Source: Sordaria brevicollis (taxonomy: Eukaryota; Ascomycota; Sordariomycetes; Sordariales; Sordariaceae). From it: a stretch of 64,000 nt of DNA. The stretch covers positions 434,001-498,000 of the forward strand of contig JAUTDP010000014.1 in NCBI GenBank assembly GCA_033439795.1, written 5' to 3'. The notes beneath the pieces are model-generated. The model saw nothing but the letters and a program-made list of their open reading frames with translations. It searched no databases and had not been told where the DNA came from. The number at the start of each line of letters is the position of its first letter. Position 1 is the stretch's first letter. Below, piece by piece: positions 45,896-58,900 of this stretch. The position numbers were made by a program, and so were the translations under genes.

Positions 45896-48800
45896 GTTAC
45901 TATGCGGCCGGCAGGAGTCCGGAAGTGTGGCTGTGAACTTGACAGGTTGTCGTCACAGACCCTCCGGGCACTTGGACGGTGAAGGCTGCCAGGCCCAGCA
46001 GATCACCTAGGCGGGTGGCTGAAGAAGGCCACTGGAGACGGCATAGGTGTCCAATACGGGTGATATTGGCTCGGTGAGCGTTGACTGACCGCGGAGGTTT
46101 TGCAGTGAAGAAAGCAATGAATTGGTGAATGTGTGTGCAGCGTGTAGCATGCAGTGCCGGGTAGGTGAATGAATGATGCCACTTAAACCAATGCTGCAAG
46201 GTGTAATCAAGGTGTCACGCTGTGTTACTGTGGCTGGTGCGATTGCCTGTATTAACGTTACATTACACTCAAGAGGCGGCCCGTGGCAGGTGTCAAGGAT
46301 TCAAGCACGACAGGCAAAGGCCCCACTTATCGGGCAGCGGCTATTTTCACCATCTCCGGTTTCTGTTCGGCGCGGCCGCTACAAGTCAAAGCCGGTCCGG
46401 GGATCCCACCACTCCGGTTTTTTTACTCCGTCTCACCGACCAATTGTGTCTCATAGCCGCACTTCCTCCAATTTATCACATCAGTTGACCCTTAAATGCC
46501 AATGGCTCGCCAAAAAACTATTTCTCACATACACTATGCCACCTCCTTCTATTTTGGCTTCTCGTTTCCGATTCTGACCGAAAGGCCATTGCCGCGTACG
46601 ATGCGTCTACCACCATAGCTGGGTCGTGGCTACCGTCTCGTCGGCTCGATACTTCCGCAGCAAAAGCAGCCCAATGGCAGAAAACGATGACTCCTGTAGT
46701 CATGAATGATTATGGCGCAGTGAGATGCCACCTCCATCCATGCTGGCGCATCATATCCAACGGACCACTTGCTCCTTCTGCTTTCCGGCTACTGTCTTCG
46801 GTTATAGTGAAATCGAGTCACTGTTCATTGACTACTGTGAGATATTTCCTCGTTACATTTGTCATTGGGGGCCAAAACTTATAACCGAGCTGCTGCCGTA
46901 TTATGAAGTCAAATCAGTTTGCACTCTGCAGTGGGAAACGAGCTGAGGACCTGGAGGTGGTCCTTCATCTCACCTCACTCCCACCTACAATCGAGATACG
47001 GCACGAAGACCACGACTGCTTCAGTGCTACGAATCACAAATTCCCTTCTCCTGCAGGTCCTTGCTTACATACACGGATCAAGGCGCCATTCAAATCACCG
47101 AATGCCAGTGCCTATGACATGGGTTTTATCCTAGACTCCGAGCGTATTCTGGTCAGATTCACGATTTTCTCCAGCTTGTAGGTGGCACAGTAACCCAGTG
47201 GGCATCGCCTGTCATCTGTCCTGTCGGCAAGAACTCTCTACTGTTTTGATTCGATGTCTCTCAAAATCATGTTCTTCAAAACCTTCCAAACCCCATTTTA
47301 TACCTCCATAGCTATGGCTTAACCCAAATACTGACGAATCTAGCAATAATCAGCACACCGAAAGATGAAGCCCTTCCGGTCCGGCTTGCCAGCTCAACAG
47401 GGCTCGGGTCACACACAGGTTGTTGATATTGACGCGTTGAGTTCCCTCTGTGCGACCTGAAGAACGGCAAGTATGAGCGCTAGGTTCTTCGCTTGGATAC
47501 GCCGCATCCTGATCATTATGGCAACCTCTATCATTTCACAGATGTGCCAAAGCTCATTACAACGGCAACGAATCTCGAGTCTCCAGCTGGAAGAATAGGT
47601 AACACACACACCTGCAATGAGCTGCACGCTTTAGCCACCAGTTTGTGTCCAATGAGCAGCTTGAGGTCGTTTAGATACAATTGGTACCTGACAAGAACTG
47701 ACGTTCTTTTCATGCGGTCCAAACAATGTATCGATATGTATCTGCTGTACACGCGGCCATTGGACCGGGACACAAATCCAATAGGTCTGGTTCCCACCCA
47801 AGATCGCACAATGCCCCACGATGGCGGTTGAGTGGCTTGACAAGATTACTGGCAAAATCTCTATCTCGATATCCCAGAACTACGGAGCCTGATTGTACCA
47901 TTCGACTCTTCTAAAGTTCTTAGGACAGACTCAGACTTTCGCTTGCCTCGTTCAATGAGATTTCACGACGTCGAGACCCCCAACCCATGTGGCAACGTTT
48001 CAGATTCACCCACCGTCTTTGGGCTTAAAGTTGTGTGCCTAGGTCAAGGGTAGCTGCAAGGTCCTTGAACTGCGCCTTTGGGAACATAGATGCCACCCCT
48101 CTGCATTATTTACGAGCCGAACCCGAGAATTACCATACCTACAAACACCTTATCACCTTGCTACGGTCAGCATAAAATAAGGTACCTAATGGGTGGCTAT
48201 TCCGGAACACGGATACGGATATGAAACTGGAGACTGCAGCCGATAGTGTGGGTGTTTCTGCGGTACAGTCAAGTCAAAGGACTAACAAGCTCAATGATCT
48301 TACTTGCTTCCGTACCGTAGCCATCGACCCCATACCATGGACCAGGTTGTCCCGAACAACGGCCCACCGCCACGGCTCTGAAGCCTCGTGGGATTTCATC
48401 TCTCGCGCCTCAGAAAGCTCCAAAAGTCTCCCAAGGAAATGTAGACAGAATCACCAAGCGAGGTCTCACCGACAATATTAACTCCAAAGATTCACTCATC
48501 CTCAACAACCTGCGAGGTTCTTTCTCAGTTTCCAATTCTATCCCAGTCTCGTCATAATGGCCATTATTTGAATTGGGGGCCAAAAAGTAACGTACCCCCA
48601 CAGATACGGCCAATATCAACCCGACATCCCCCCTCTGAGATGCAGTGACACAAGCATAACAGGGGTTCTATATTGACCCATGCTACACTACCTCAAGAGC
48701 CACTGAACCACTAAAGCTTTGGAGTCATCGCTGGCTAGCATTTTCAGTGGCATCACAAATTGGCAGAACGAGCGAGTCACAGCCCGCAAACGAAGGAGCT

Positions 48801-48900
48801 TGAAGGACGAATAAATCGTCGCCTCCTTGATGAAGGTCAGGTAGTATTGCCGAGCCCCAATGTCGCCAAGCATTCCTGTTTCTCTCTCCGTCCTCACGGC
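45896..48900. other. Gene-poor region, first part (upstream of mnl1)
   Basis: The first few hundred bases should hold the mnl1 promoter. No protein family, RNA gene or repeat was recognised in the rest; the frames seen are short and overlap on both strands. Confidence 0.5.
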
Positions 48901-51900
48901 GAGCCGTTTGGGGAAGCTCAAAAACCCTTGTTTTCTCGTTCACGGTTCCAAAATATGAGAATGCCTGGCACGACGTTAACATTGGCTCACTACACTACCT
49001 AGGATATTGACACTCACCGAACCGAGGATAACGACACTCGTGAACTCCTCATCCGGTCCTGTCCCACGTAGTTTCCAACCCTCAACGGATGTTAAGTAAA
49101 TCCCTAATACCTGTACGCACTGGAGACGCAGTTGAAACTTGATGATATATCACAGCTACCCCTGCTCAACTATCGAATCTACCCCGGTCCTTGTCCCGGT
49201 CAAGAAGACCCGACCGGTGGAGAACATGACAAGCGCCAGAAAACCAGAAATGGAAGCTGTTGATCGACACAGCCCAGAACGGCGGGGCGCCGGGGCGGCC
49301 CTTCGAATTCGCAAGGCCGGGACCCCAGGCTCAGTGTGAGTGCGCACAACCGGGGAACGGGAATGTCACCCCCGCCGACCCGACTGATGGACCGGAGGAG
49401 GGAAAACGGAAAGGCGGACCACGGCACCACGGGCGCTACAGATTTTAACCCACATTCCATGGTGCTTTAGCTGGATCAGTCAACAGCTGAACAGCATCTC
49501 AATTAACAAAACATCAGCGAACAAAGTCCGCGAACTTGCACAGTAACAACAATCTTTCCCATGTTCACAAAAACATGAAAGAAGAAAAGGATTGAAGTCT
49601 CGGCAGACATCGACACAGTTCAACATGCCCGTAACTATCTGCGGTTAGACTTGCGAAAAAAAACCGTTTCGATTTTCAGCTTTGCTTCTTGCTTCATTCC
49701 CCGGGGCCTTCCTTTCCTTCTTCAACAACCCCTTGGTAATCGCCAAGACAAATGAAGGTTAAGGTAAGGTGTCGTTCGCTACCCGTCACAATTTCGAAGA
49801 TGGATTGTGGCTTGCGGGAATAACACTTTTCCGAGAATACGATTCCCAAGATTTGGAAGATGGAAAATGAAAAAAAAAAAGATGGTCGAAAAATGGCGGC
49901 ATGATAATAATGTGAATCGGGCGCCCTGGATAGTCTGTCTGCCTGGGAAACTTACCCAACAAGTATTACAGTAACTTCACCTTCTACCTTCAGCATCTCA
50001 TAGCAACACCGGATGAGGTCTTACCCATTATCGCCTACAAAATCCCAGCCAATTTCGTTTCCGCGCAATCAACAACTGCAAATACTTTTACCTACATCAA
50101 AGCTACCGGAGCTACCCCTCATCACAACTTCTACATATATCACATATTCGCATTCACCCCCATTTGTGACCTTCTCATCAACAACGATCAACACCAATTA
50201 GAATCTTTTCGACTTCCACTTGATACATTAAACGACGGCGGCGCCTCCTATCTCGCGTTACACAACCACATGAGAGGCGGCTTACGTACACCTGCCACTG
50301 TCACTTGCACTGCACTACCGCACGCAAGGTTCCTAACTCCTGCAGCATAATGCAGCGTTGTGCAGCGTTAAGTGCAGCGCGTCAACTTGGCGCTTTGACT
50401 TTGTGTAACGTTTGTTGTGTAACGTTGGTTGCTGGACTCTGGGGTCTCTGCTCCGTTAGATCCAGTGTACTGAGCTTGGTACTGCTAATTAGCGATGTCC
50501 ACGGTTGTTGTCGTAGTGTGCATAAGTAATGTACTTGACTTTGTACCTCTATGCATCACTTTTTGTCTCTTCTTCTTTCGCTCAGTGCTTGCTTCAGTGT
50601 GCTCTAGACTTAGTGAGCTGTGACTTTTCCCTAGGTACATTTGATTTGGTGTGGGCTGGTGATGGTGGGGTCAAAGTTTTCTTCCCGTTTGGGAAATTTG
50701 GAGATTAATTGGGAGGCTGTGATTGGTCAGTGCGGTCTCGAAGCTGTTCGGGGATGTTTGTTTTTTTTTTTTTTTTTTCCCTGGAACGACAACAACGATT
50801 GATAATGACCATGATCTTTCGAGAAAGATGATGTTAAATGGAGATACAGGAGGTTCTGATGTAGGCCTTGAGGAGGATTAAAAGTTGAAAATATAATCGA
50901 GGAATTGGGAGGTTATATCGTCGTTCGATCAGGTGTTTGTGCACAGCTATTTCTTCTAGTGCTTGGGAATTTCGGTCTTGACAGGCAGCACCTTTTCCTC
51001 AACTAACGAATGAGCGACCCAGACCTTGAGATGAAGACTAGCTGAAACTTCCTCGTTGGAATGTAACAGATAGATAGATAAATAGATAGAAACCAGCCGT
51101 TGAAGCTTTCCTGCCGTCCTTCCAAACAAACCTCCCATTGTCCTCATCAAATAGGATCAAAAAGGGTTTCAGGCCACCCACTCGTGGCTTGTTTGCTTTC
51201 CACGAGCCGCTTTTTCGGAGACGGCAAGATCTAGATGCAGCACAATGCTCTTCACCTGACCTATCTCGTCCGTAGCCCACCCCTTACTTAAGTGAACCGC
51301 CTATCAGGTTCATCTAGGTACTTGTCTCCGGATTCCGAGGGGGAGGAAGGGACGGTGATTGCCGTTGGGGTTTATAACCGTGAATCCAATCCAATAGCCA
51401 TCATGTGGTTAATATTTACACTTGTACGCCACATCTGCCACGTTTCTCTTGGAGGCATTTGGTGCCATGCACAAGCTCTAGCTTGCTTTCCGTCTTTGCA
51501 TCTGCTAGTCCTGCGTCTTTTAGTCCCTTACTGCTGCTCCGTTGAACTAGTCCATTCCCACAGTTCTTAAGGGCCAATATGTTTACGTGTTGAAAGCCGG
51601 TCAACGTCACGTTTTAGATGTATGTGGTAAATTCCACAACTTAAAGGCATCACTACAGTAGAGGCGTGGTACGTGCATACCGGGATGTGACGAAAGGAAT
51701 CGGTTCCGACCCCGAACGCCGAGCTCCGTGCCCCGGATTCCGTCCCGCTTTTTCTGTACGCCTTCTAGGCCCACCACTTCGGAGATCCCCGTACAGCTGC
51801 CGTTGATGTCCCAAAATAGCCCCGGGGAATTTTGGCAGTGGAGTATACCTAGAGGTTGAAGCTTGTATATCTTTTTCGGGGATTTTTCGTCGACCACGCA

Positions 51901-53811
51901 AAGCAGACAGGGCATTTGATCCATGCGGGGAAGGAAATATCCCGCCACGGACGTTTGGACCCTGAGAAAGCAAACGTTGTAGACGGATTGTTCGCGACGA
52001 CAGTTTTGTTAGCCAACCAGAAAAAATACCACTGGTATGCGTGAGATTATCTCCGACCCGAGATGTACGTATCGTGAGCTTTCCCGTCTGATGTACAACA
52101 CACACTATGTACATATTATGAAGTGCTTGGCAGATGTGACAAGCGAATTTTACAAGCGGCCAGGCAACGATCCGACAGTCAGGTCAGGGTATCCTTCGAC
52201 CGAATACTTCCCGTGTCTTCGCGAACCAATGATGTAGACTTTTCTTTGAACCACAATCTTACATTTTCCATCTTGAATCGAGAAAAGAGAATTGCTAGTA
52301 GGAAACAGACTGCCGGTTGTGCACCGAATTATTGGCACTTTCTCATTTAGGGGCATCATATGGCAGAACGAAGGGTGTTCCATATGGTAACCCCACAACC
52401 CTTAGGCAGCAAAGTAGCACACCCCCTGGACGATCAAATTGATGGTGCGATTCCGATTTTTTTGTCCGTACCTGGTTGATGCAAAATATCAGTGGTGTGA
52501 AAAGCTTGTGTGTGAATTAGTAATTCGAGAGGGTGGACCGTGGACCGAAAATCTGACAGGAGAGGCACCCCCAAGCCGAACACCGCCTTCGAGCATGATT
52601 TATCAGAGGCTGTGTTGATTTGATCCGCGTGGGCTTCTTGAACTGCATCCCATGCATCCGACGCACCTTGTTCGACTCTGCAATTTTTGTGATACGAAGA
52701 AGATGTTAAGAAGATATCTCTAATATCTCAACGGTCAGATTAAAGAGCAGGCCCCACGGGGCAACAATGTGATAGAGTGGAGGAATGCCCATCATCCGCC
52801 AAGGATAACCAAGAATAACCTTTGACTTTCCCATTGGGGATTGGCCTTCCTGCGCAATTGACCATTTTGGTCGTTGATTCTTTCTGCAGATTCCTGTTTC
52901 CTCGGCGGAGAGGTCTCCGTAACGTCTACGTCACACGTAGTAGATCGCTGCCCCGAAGACGAAGACAGTTCGGCGCGTTGTCTGGTGTCAATGTAATGGT
53001 AAACCCCTCTGGTGATGCAGTCTTTCCTCTCGTCGCTTCTCCAACGCATGTGGATGCTGATTTCCTGTCCTTGGCCTTTGGGGCACCATGAAAACCATTT
53101 ATTCCCTTCTTGAGTAAGCACGCTTAAGTGCACTCTACCGCCATGATGAATCAATGCAACCAATCAATTACAGAAGAACAGTCAGGAAGAGGAAAGGCGG
53201 GAGCCAAAAGCAAGCAAATTGCAAAAAGTCAGGCCTGGACATCGCCAATGATACGGCCACAAAATAACCACATTTTCGTCATGTTGTTTGTCAACTATCG
53301 ACTGGAAAGTGCATGCGTCCCCATAGTTGCCACATACTGACTGCTCTTAACGCTGTCCTTTATTTCTTGAGCCCTGCTTGGGTACACCGGCATCCTTCAC
53401 CTCTCCCTTCTTGTTTCTTGGGACCCAACAGAGCTCGCATCCCGCTCGGTGACTCCAATATGCTGAACGTGTGATGAGTAGAGAAAAGAGGAATAGGCCA
53501 CCCAGTTGATCAAACTAAAGTCAATACCGGGCACTCTCTGATGGAAGCCGCAGAAGGAAGTCCCAAACGCCACATGTGATATGATGAAGTAACATGCGTG
53601 GAAGAAGAGAAGAAACATGAATGCTATTTCAGAAAAAGCCGGTGAGAGAAAAATGTGATGCCACGAAGAAAGAAATATGGACGTTTGAAAGGAGCAACAG
53701 GGGGGTTAATCAATAGGCGCGGTGTCAATCTGCTATCCGTCGCTTTACCGCCGTGAAAGCATGCCATTCTTTCCTCCTCGCCTCGTCCATGCACTCCGAT
53801 TGCTGTAATTG
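48901..53811. other. Gene-poor region, second part
   Basis: No supported gene. A leader-like CT/CA-rich stretch at about 49980-50260 precedes only a 22-codon frame. Short repeats occur at 50335-50440 (GCAGCGTT and TGTGTAACGTT, each repeated), and a T18 tract lies at 50761-50778. Remaining frames are short and unconvincing. Confidence 0.5.
50761..50778. repeat. T18 tract
   Basis: 18 consecutive T in non-coding sequence. Confidence 0.9.
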
Positions 53812-55910
53812 CTATTGCTGCCGTCCTTGAAGCAGTTGTTCACACGCCTGTTGTGCCATCCTCGCAGTAGGTGTGTTCTGGTAACCGTTCAGCTCATCTC
53901 TTGTCGGCGGCCGCGAATTGTGGGCGGTGCTAGCTGAAACATTGACCCCTTTCTCATCGCGATCTATCGCACTTGTGAAGCCAGGACTTGAAGAAGCATC
54001 GTCCTCCTCGATGTGCCTCGTACTGTCAAATAGATGGTCGACAGTTTGGTAGTATTCTTCGGGGGCAAGTTGAGGAAATCGTTCGTCGTCCGCCACTTCG
54101 TAGAAAGGTTGCTCATGAGAGGGGTGTCGACCAGTTGATCCCATGCTCATCAGGGGTTGTTGCTGAGAATGGTTGTTGGGGAAGACATTGTGTAGACCAA
54201 GGCCAACAGCTGTTCCGGACCATTCACCCACCATGTTCTGTTGCTGAAGGTGTGGCGTAGAGTAGGAGGCCCCTCCATGTGATGCCGAGCTGGTATGCTT
54301 TCGCTTTTCCAACTTCTTTCGCCGACGAGTGCCCGTCTTTTCTTCTACTTTGGCATCTTCAAGGCCCAACTTGATGAGCATGGCCGAAATGTGTTGAGGC
54401 TTCCAGTCCCATACCTTGCATCCACCCTTCTCCTTCATGTGCGCTATGAGGCGTTGATACCTCTTTTCTTCGTCCTGGTAAAATGCTTCTTTCAAACGTT
54501 GAATCTGATAGCGGATGTCAGTCAAAAGCTGTTTCCCCCGTTCTTCTTCTTCACCGTTGAGAGCTTACCTCTTGTTCTGGCCATACACCAAACTTGGCTA
54601 CTGCACGCGATACCTTCATTTGCAGTGCCGCTTTCTCCCAGTTACCCTGATGCCTCTCTGAATACTTTGCCTTCATCTCTTCCCACATCCCCTTCCCTTT
54701 CTCGGAAATATGCTCCTTCCTGAGTTGAAACAAGAACTTATCGTCCTCCGGCGCGTCCTCATGGAGGGTCAACTCCTCCCTATCACCCTCTCCTTCTTGA
54801 AAGGCGGTCGGCCCATTTGTGTATCCTGGACGAGGCGACTCTTTTGATGCCCGCGATGACGATTTTCCAGGCTTGGAGATCTTGTTCTTGTCTTGTCGTT
54901 TACGCTTGGATGGAGCAATGATTGGTGTGTGAGGTAGATATGGTGGATGAAACATGGGAGGATCGTGGGGCAGTTCGTCAAACCCAGCAATCCTGGGGGT
55001 TGTCTGAAGTCTGTAGGGAGAAGGGTGTCCATGGGCGAAGAGAGGTACTTGGCCATTGGAGGCCAGGCGGTGGTGCATTTCCGGTTCATGGATGTTCAGA
55101 TGAGGCTGTTGCGTCCTGTACATGTATCCAGGGGCGGTATCTACGTCAACACCAGGGAAGGGAGGATATTCCGCAAAGTGATGCGGCATCTCACCACCGT
55201 GAGAGGTCGATACGCCGTATGCACCAAGGTAAGGAGGTTCAGATGCCGCTGGAAACTCGGGTTTGGGTGACGTTGCGTGATGAAGATTAGGGGCCATATA
55301 TGCCGATGAGGGATTGAACGTGTGCCCCTCTGTTACTGATGGAAGGCCGGATATGGAAGGAGAACCCTGATTTTCGTAAGGACTGCAGTACATCCCTGCT
55401 GTGTTCGGAGGTGTCGGTACCTCGTTCAGAGGCATTGTCGATTGCGAGGTGTGGTAATGCTGCATCTTTGGGGAAGGCATTTGATTTAAAGGGGGGCTCT
55501 CGGAGCCAGAAATTGGCGTTAGGAGTGTAGTGTCGACGGTGGCTGAGTAGTTGTATGAAGAAAGGTCCGAAGTCTGCCCAGCTTGGTGAGTAATAGTAGC
55601 AGTGAGATGGGTCGTTAATACGTACAGTAAATGGGTCTAACTCAGGGGAGGAGTAGGCAACAGTATGTGGGCCGCTCGGACAAGCGGTCGTACCGGGGAG
55701 AGTTAGGCCGTGGGCACGCAGTCGCTTCGGGTAATGTGTGCTCGGCGTCAGATACTGGGTGCTGGTCATGTCGAGGGGAAACTGCAAGTGCTCAAAAGGC
55801 GTGCAGATGCTGGACGTGGCAATATAGTCGTCCTCCGAATCTGGACCTAAACGATCTTCCAGACTGGTGAGGAATGGAGGAGACTGTTCTTCCTGGCCGT
55901 CTAGATCCAT
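53812..55910 (-). CDS. Putative nuclear SANT/Myb-like regulatory protein
   Basis: Three exons on the minus strand, 55910-55626, 55573-54569 and 54504-53812, give 660 residues. Introns are 52 nt (GTACGT...GCAG) and 64 nt (GTAAGC...TCAG, branch CTGAC). All junctions are phase 0. Residues 1-310 are Pro/His/Tyr/Ser-rich and probably disordered. A basic stretch (SKRKRQDKNK, 317-326) is a likely nuclear localisation signal. About 371-490 is a folded, basic-acidic helical region (KGKGMWEEMKAKYS, GNWEKAALQMKVSRAVAKFG, then LKEAFYQDEEKRYQRLIAHM), with Trp spacing that recalls SANT/Myb-type modules; the second intron falls within it. A further basic patch (TRRRKKLEKRKH) follows. The C-terminus is polar and Gln-rich. 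The assignment as a DNA- or chromatin-binding regulator is inferred from these features; I do not recognise the specific family. Confidence 0.8.
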
Positions 55911-55948
55911 TTTGGAAATTTAGAATCTTTCTTGCAGGAGATCCCGAG

Positions 55949-55964
55949 AAAAAAAAAAAAAAAA
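55949..55964. repeat. A16 tract just upstream of the SANT/Myb-like gene
   Basis: 16 consecutive A on the plus strand (T on the coding strand), about 40 nt before the ATG at 55910, so probably inside the 5' leader or core promoter. Confidence 0.85.
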
Positions 55965-58900
55965 TGCGGCGGGGCTTGTTGAAAAGTATATCCACCTAGT
56001 GCTGACCTGCTTGCCCGAAAGAGGGAGAGGGGAGAGGGTGAGGTCCTTATAGGGTGATGTCTGGATCCTTGACCCGGTAGAAGTGGAAAGGGAGGCGGAA
56101 GGAGATGCAAGGCGTGCGGCGAAAAAGGAATCAAACGCACCTTATTTCATGTTCTCAAATAAATACATAGCAGCAGGACTGAGAACGTTTGAAGCGAAGA
56201 AGTAGAAGGTTGAGACGGCAGGACGTGGGGCAAGGATATGGTTTTCTAGTACTGGAAAACGAGCAACTCGTATGAGCAAGCCTCCTTTGCTCCTAGAGAG
56301 TGGCCCGGGATCAGGATAACGAGCGGCACGTACTGTGGTACTGGCTCGAGGACCGCCATGCGGGGGTAGAAAGTGGATAGGTATGATACATACCCTTTTG
56401 ATGTGCATTAGACTAGCCGCCGTCGAGGAAGAGGTGTGCGGAGCCTTGGGACTGAACAAAACTGTGTGCTTGCCAGGGTGATGGGGGTATGAATCGGGTG
56501 GGACAAAGCCATGCTGGGTCGGTCTAGAGTCGTTTGCCTTGCGGATCCGATTTGACAGGCACATCAACACGTTCAAGATGAATCCTGGACCCCCTCGATG
56601 TGAAGTCCTCGGCGTACCCACTTTGTCATCTGGAGCTGGTTTTAGCTGTGTATCAAACGAGGAATTGTTTTCTATTGCACTGGTTAGTTTGAAGAACTGG
56701 CAATCGCGGAAAGACCAAGAACGTGGCGTATGGTCAGCGTGAATGGGAAGAAGAGTAAGCTGAATGCTATGCAGGGCTTATACAGAGCGGCCGCTTGATC
56801 GAGGCTGTCGGAATTCAGCGTGAACGGGAAGTGAAGTGTGCAGGCTTAGGAAACAGCACGGAGTTCTACCAAACCCCCTTGCTCGTTCAGCAAAGCAAAT
56901 TGGGCTCAACGGGCCTCCATGGGGAGGTTCTTGAGCTCCACTGTGTAATAATACAATGGTACCGGACAGCCTAGCTCAAGGCCGAGCTGGTCGAAGACCG
57001 GCACCAAGGCGAGCGATGGGGTCTCTTGCTGTGCAAAGTGGTGTAAACAGTCAGATTTGGACCCCGTCCACACTCTTTGGGATGGAAGAGGCGTTCGGGA
57101 CGGCAACGCTCAACATCAGCCAGGGGGGCGCTGCCCCTGGTTACTTGCCAAGGGTACGCAGTGTCCTGTACTTTCCAGGGGGTAAGCAGAGGAACAGGTA
57201 GTGGAGAAAGCACCCAGAGGTTGTTGCTGACAGGGGTCGAGAACTTGCAAAATGTACGGTGCATGCCTAACTGTATCGCAGTACAAGTGGCCCTGTTCGA
57301 TGGTTTCCTGGCCGTGGTCACCGGATTGGCGGCGAAGACAAAAAGGTACATTGAAGGACAATTGAGGTCCAAGTATGGTACCCGATTGTACAGCCCCGTC
57401 CTTTCTCGTAACCTCGAGTCCTCAATGCGCGCCTCTTGGAGCACGACTTTCATACTTGGTTGATGTAACCAACTGGCGGCTATTGTCCTCCCTTGGCTTT
57501 GACCTTGGCCCGATAGACGCCGCTTAAGACCCATCGCATCATAGTGTAGTCGACTGTCGACGAGAAAGAAAAGGCACAAGATCGGCAAAAGTGAGAGGAG
57601 AGACGAGCGACGGCTCCCAGTTCGAAGCAGGCGTGTCTACATCCGACAGGCTACCAACCGGAAGGTAATGCAACCTGTCTACGCCCGAACGAAGTGCTTA
57701 CCCTTTGATATTGGGCCGATCAACCAGGAATCTCTAGCGACTTGTTGTGATGTCGAGTTGAGCCTGGCGATTCGGGTCAAGCTGAAGTCGCTTGGTTGAG
57801 ATTTGATGATCGGGTAGCGGCTACCTTTGCCAGCTCCAGGTGTATCACATTGCCTACGGAATGTCGGCCAGTGACCAGACTGACATCTCTGTGATGGAAG
57901 TGAGCTTTGACTCTCTGAACCGTGGATAACGATATGCTTCCGTATGGGTTATTTGGTAATCCACTTTGGTCCGGTCTGGTTCAAGTCAAATTGCCCAGTA
58001 AACCCTTGCCCGTGGGCTGTGGCTGCTAAAAATGTTTATCCATCTTGAATCCGCTGTTTTGGCAGGCTTTGCAGGAGCTTTTTCTCAGTTTAAGCTCCAG
58101 AACACGGGATGGTATGGTCTTGGAATCTCAGAGATGAAAAGTCGGGTTGAAGCGGTGGTGCCAAGGATATTGCGCCGGCGCGGGGGCGGTAAAGTGGGCT
58201 CCGGGGCAGGCCACCTGATGAAAACGGTCGCGCCGGACCCCGCCGATTGTTGCGGATCCGAACAAGCCATCATGACGGGACCCGTAGGGCCGCGACCCAA
58301 GGCTGTCAGGCTGAGAAGCTCTGGTTTGGGTTCCTCAATAGGTCGTTGTGGTGGCTCTGGTGCCGCAAGCTTGGATTCGACATCGTCGTGGGCAGCATTC
58401 GCCTGGAGGGAGAGCTGATGGAGCTGAGATGGAAACGTTGCGTTTGGAAGGGGCGTGGGTTTGTTAGTGTTTGCTAGTGATGTCAGCTCAAGAACTAGCT
58501 AGCAATTATCAGGAAGGCATGCCTACCATTATCGTTCCATTTCGTCCAAGATCTCCCAGCTGCTGCGGGCCCGAATGAAGTGCAATGCGACGGAGAGACG
58601 CTGTTTGAGTTTAGGCGAGTGATGTTTTCTTCCGCGGTTTTGTCGGGTTGCAATTAGGTGAAGTCGGGGGGTCAATTGTTTAAGGCAAGCGATGGTGCCG
58701 AGAGAGGAGTGCAACGGCGTTCTGCATGGTGATGGTTGATTGACTTGTGTCCTGCTTTGGTCGGGTCCCCTTCGCCCAATCAGGGCACTGCTGCTGAAAC
58801 GGGAAATGAGCAAAATCGTGAACGTTGTCCAAAACTTCAATTGGCATGGAGATGAAGAAAACTTTGATTGCAGAACGTTTGAGCGACGGCCGAATTGCAC

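Noticed and set aside
56971..57588. Overlapping frames on opposite strands (205 and 128 codons)
   Set aside because: They overlap head-on, have no family motifs or splice structure, and fit chance in stop-poor sequence.
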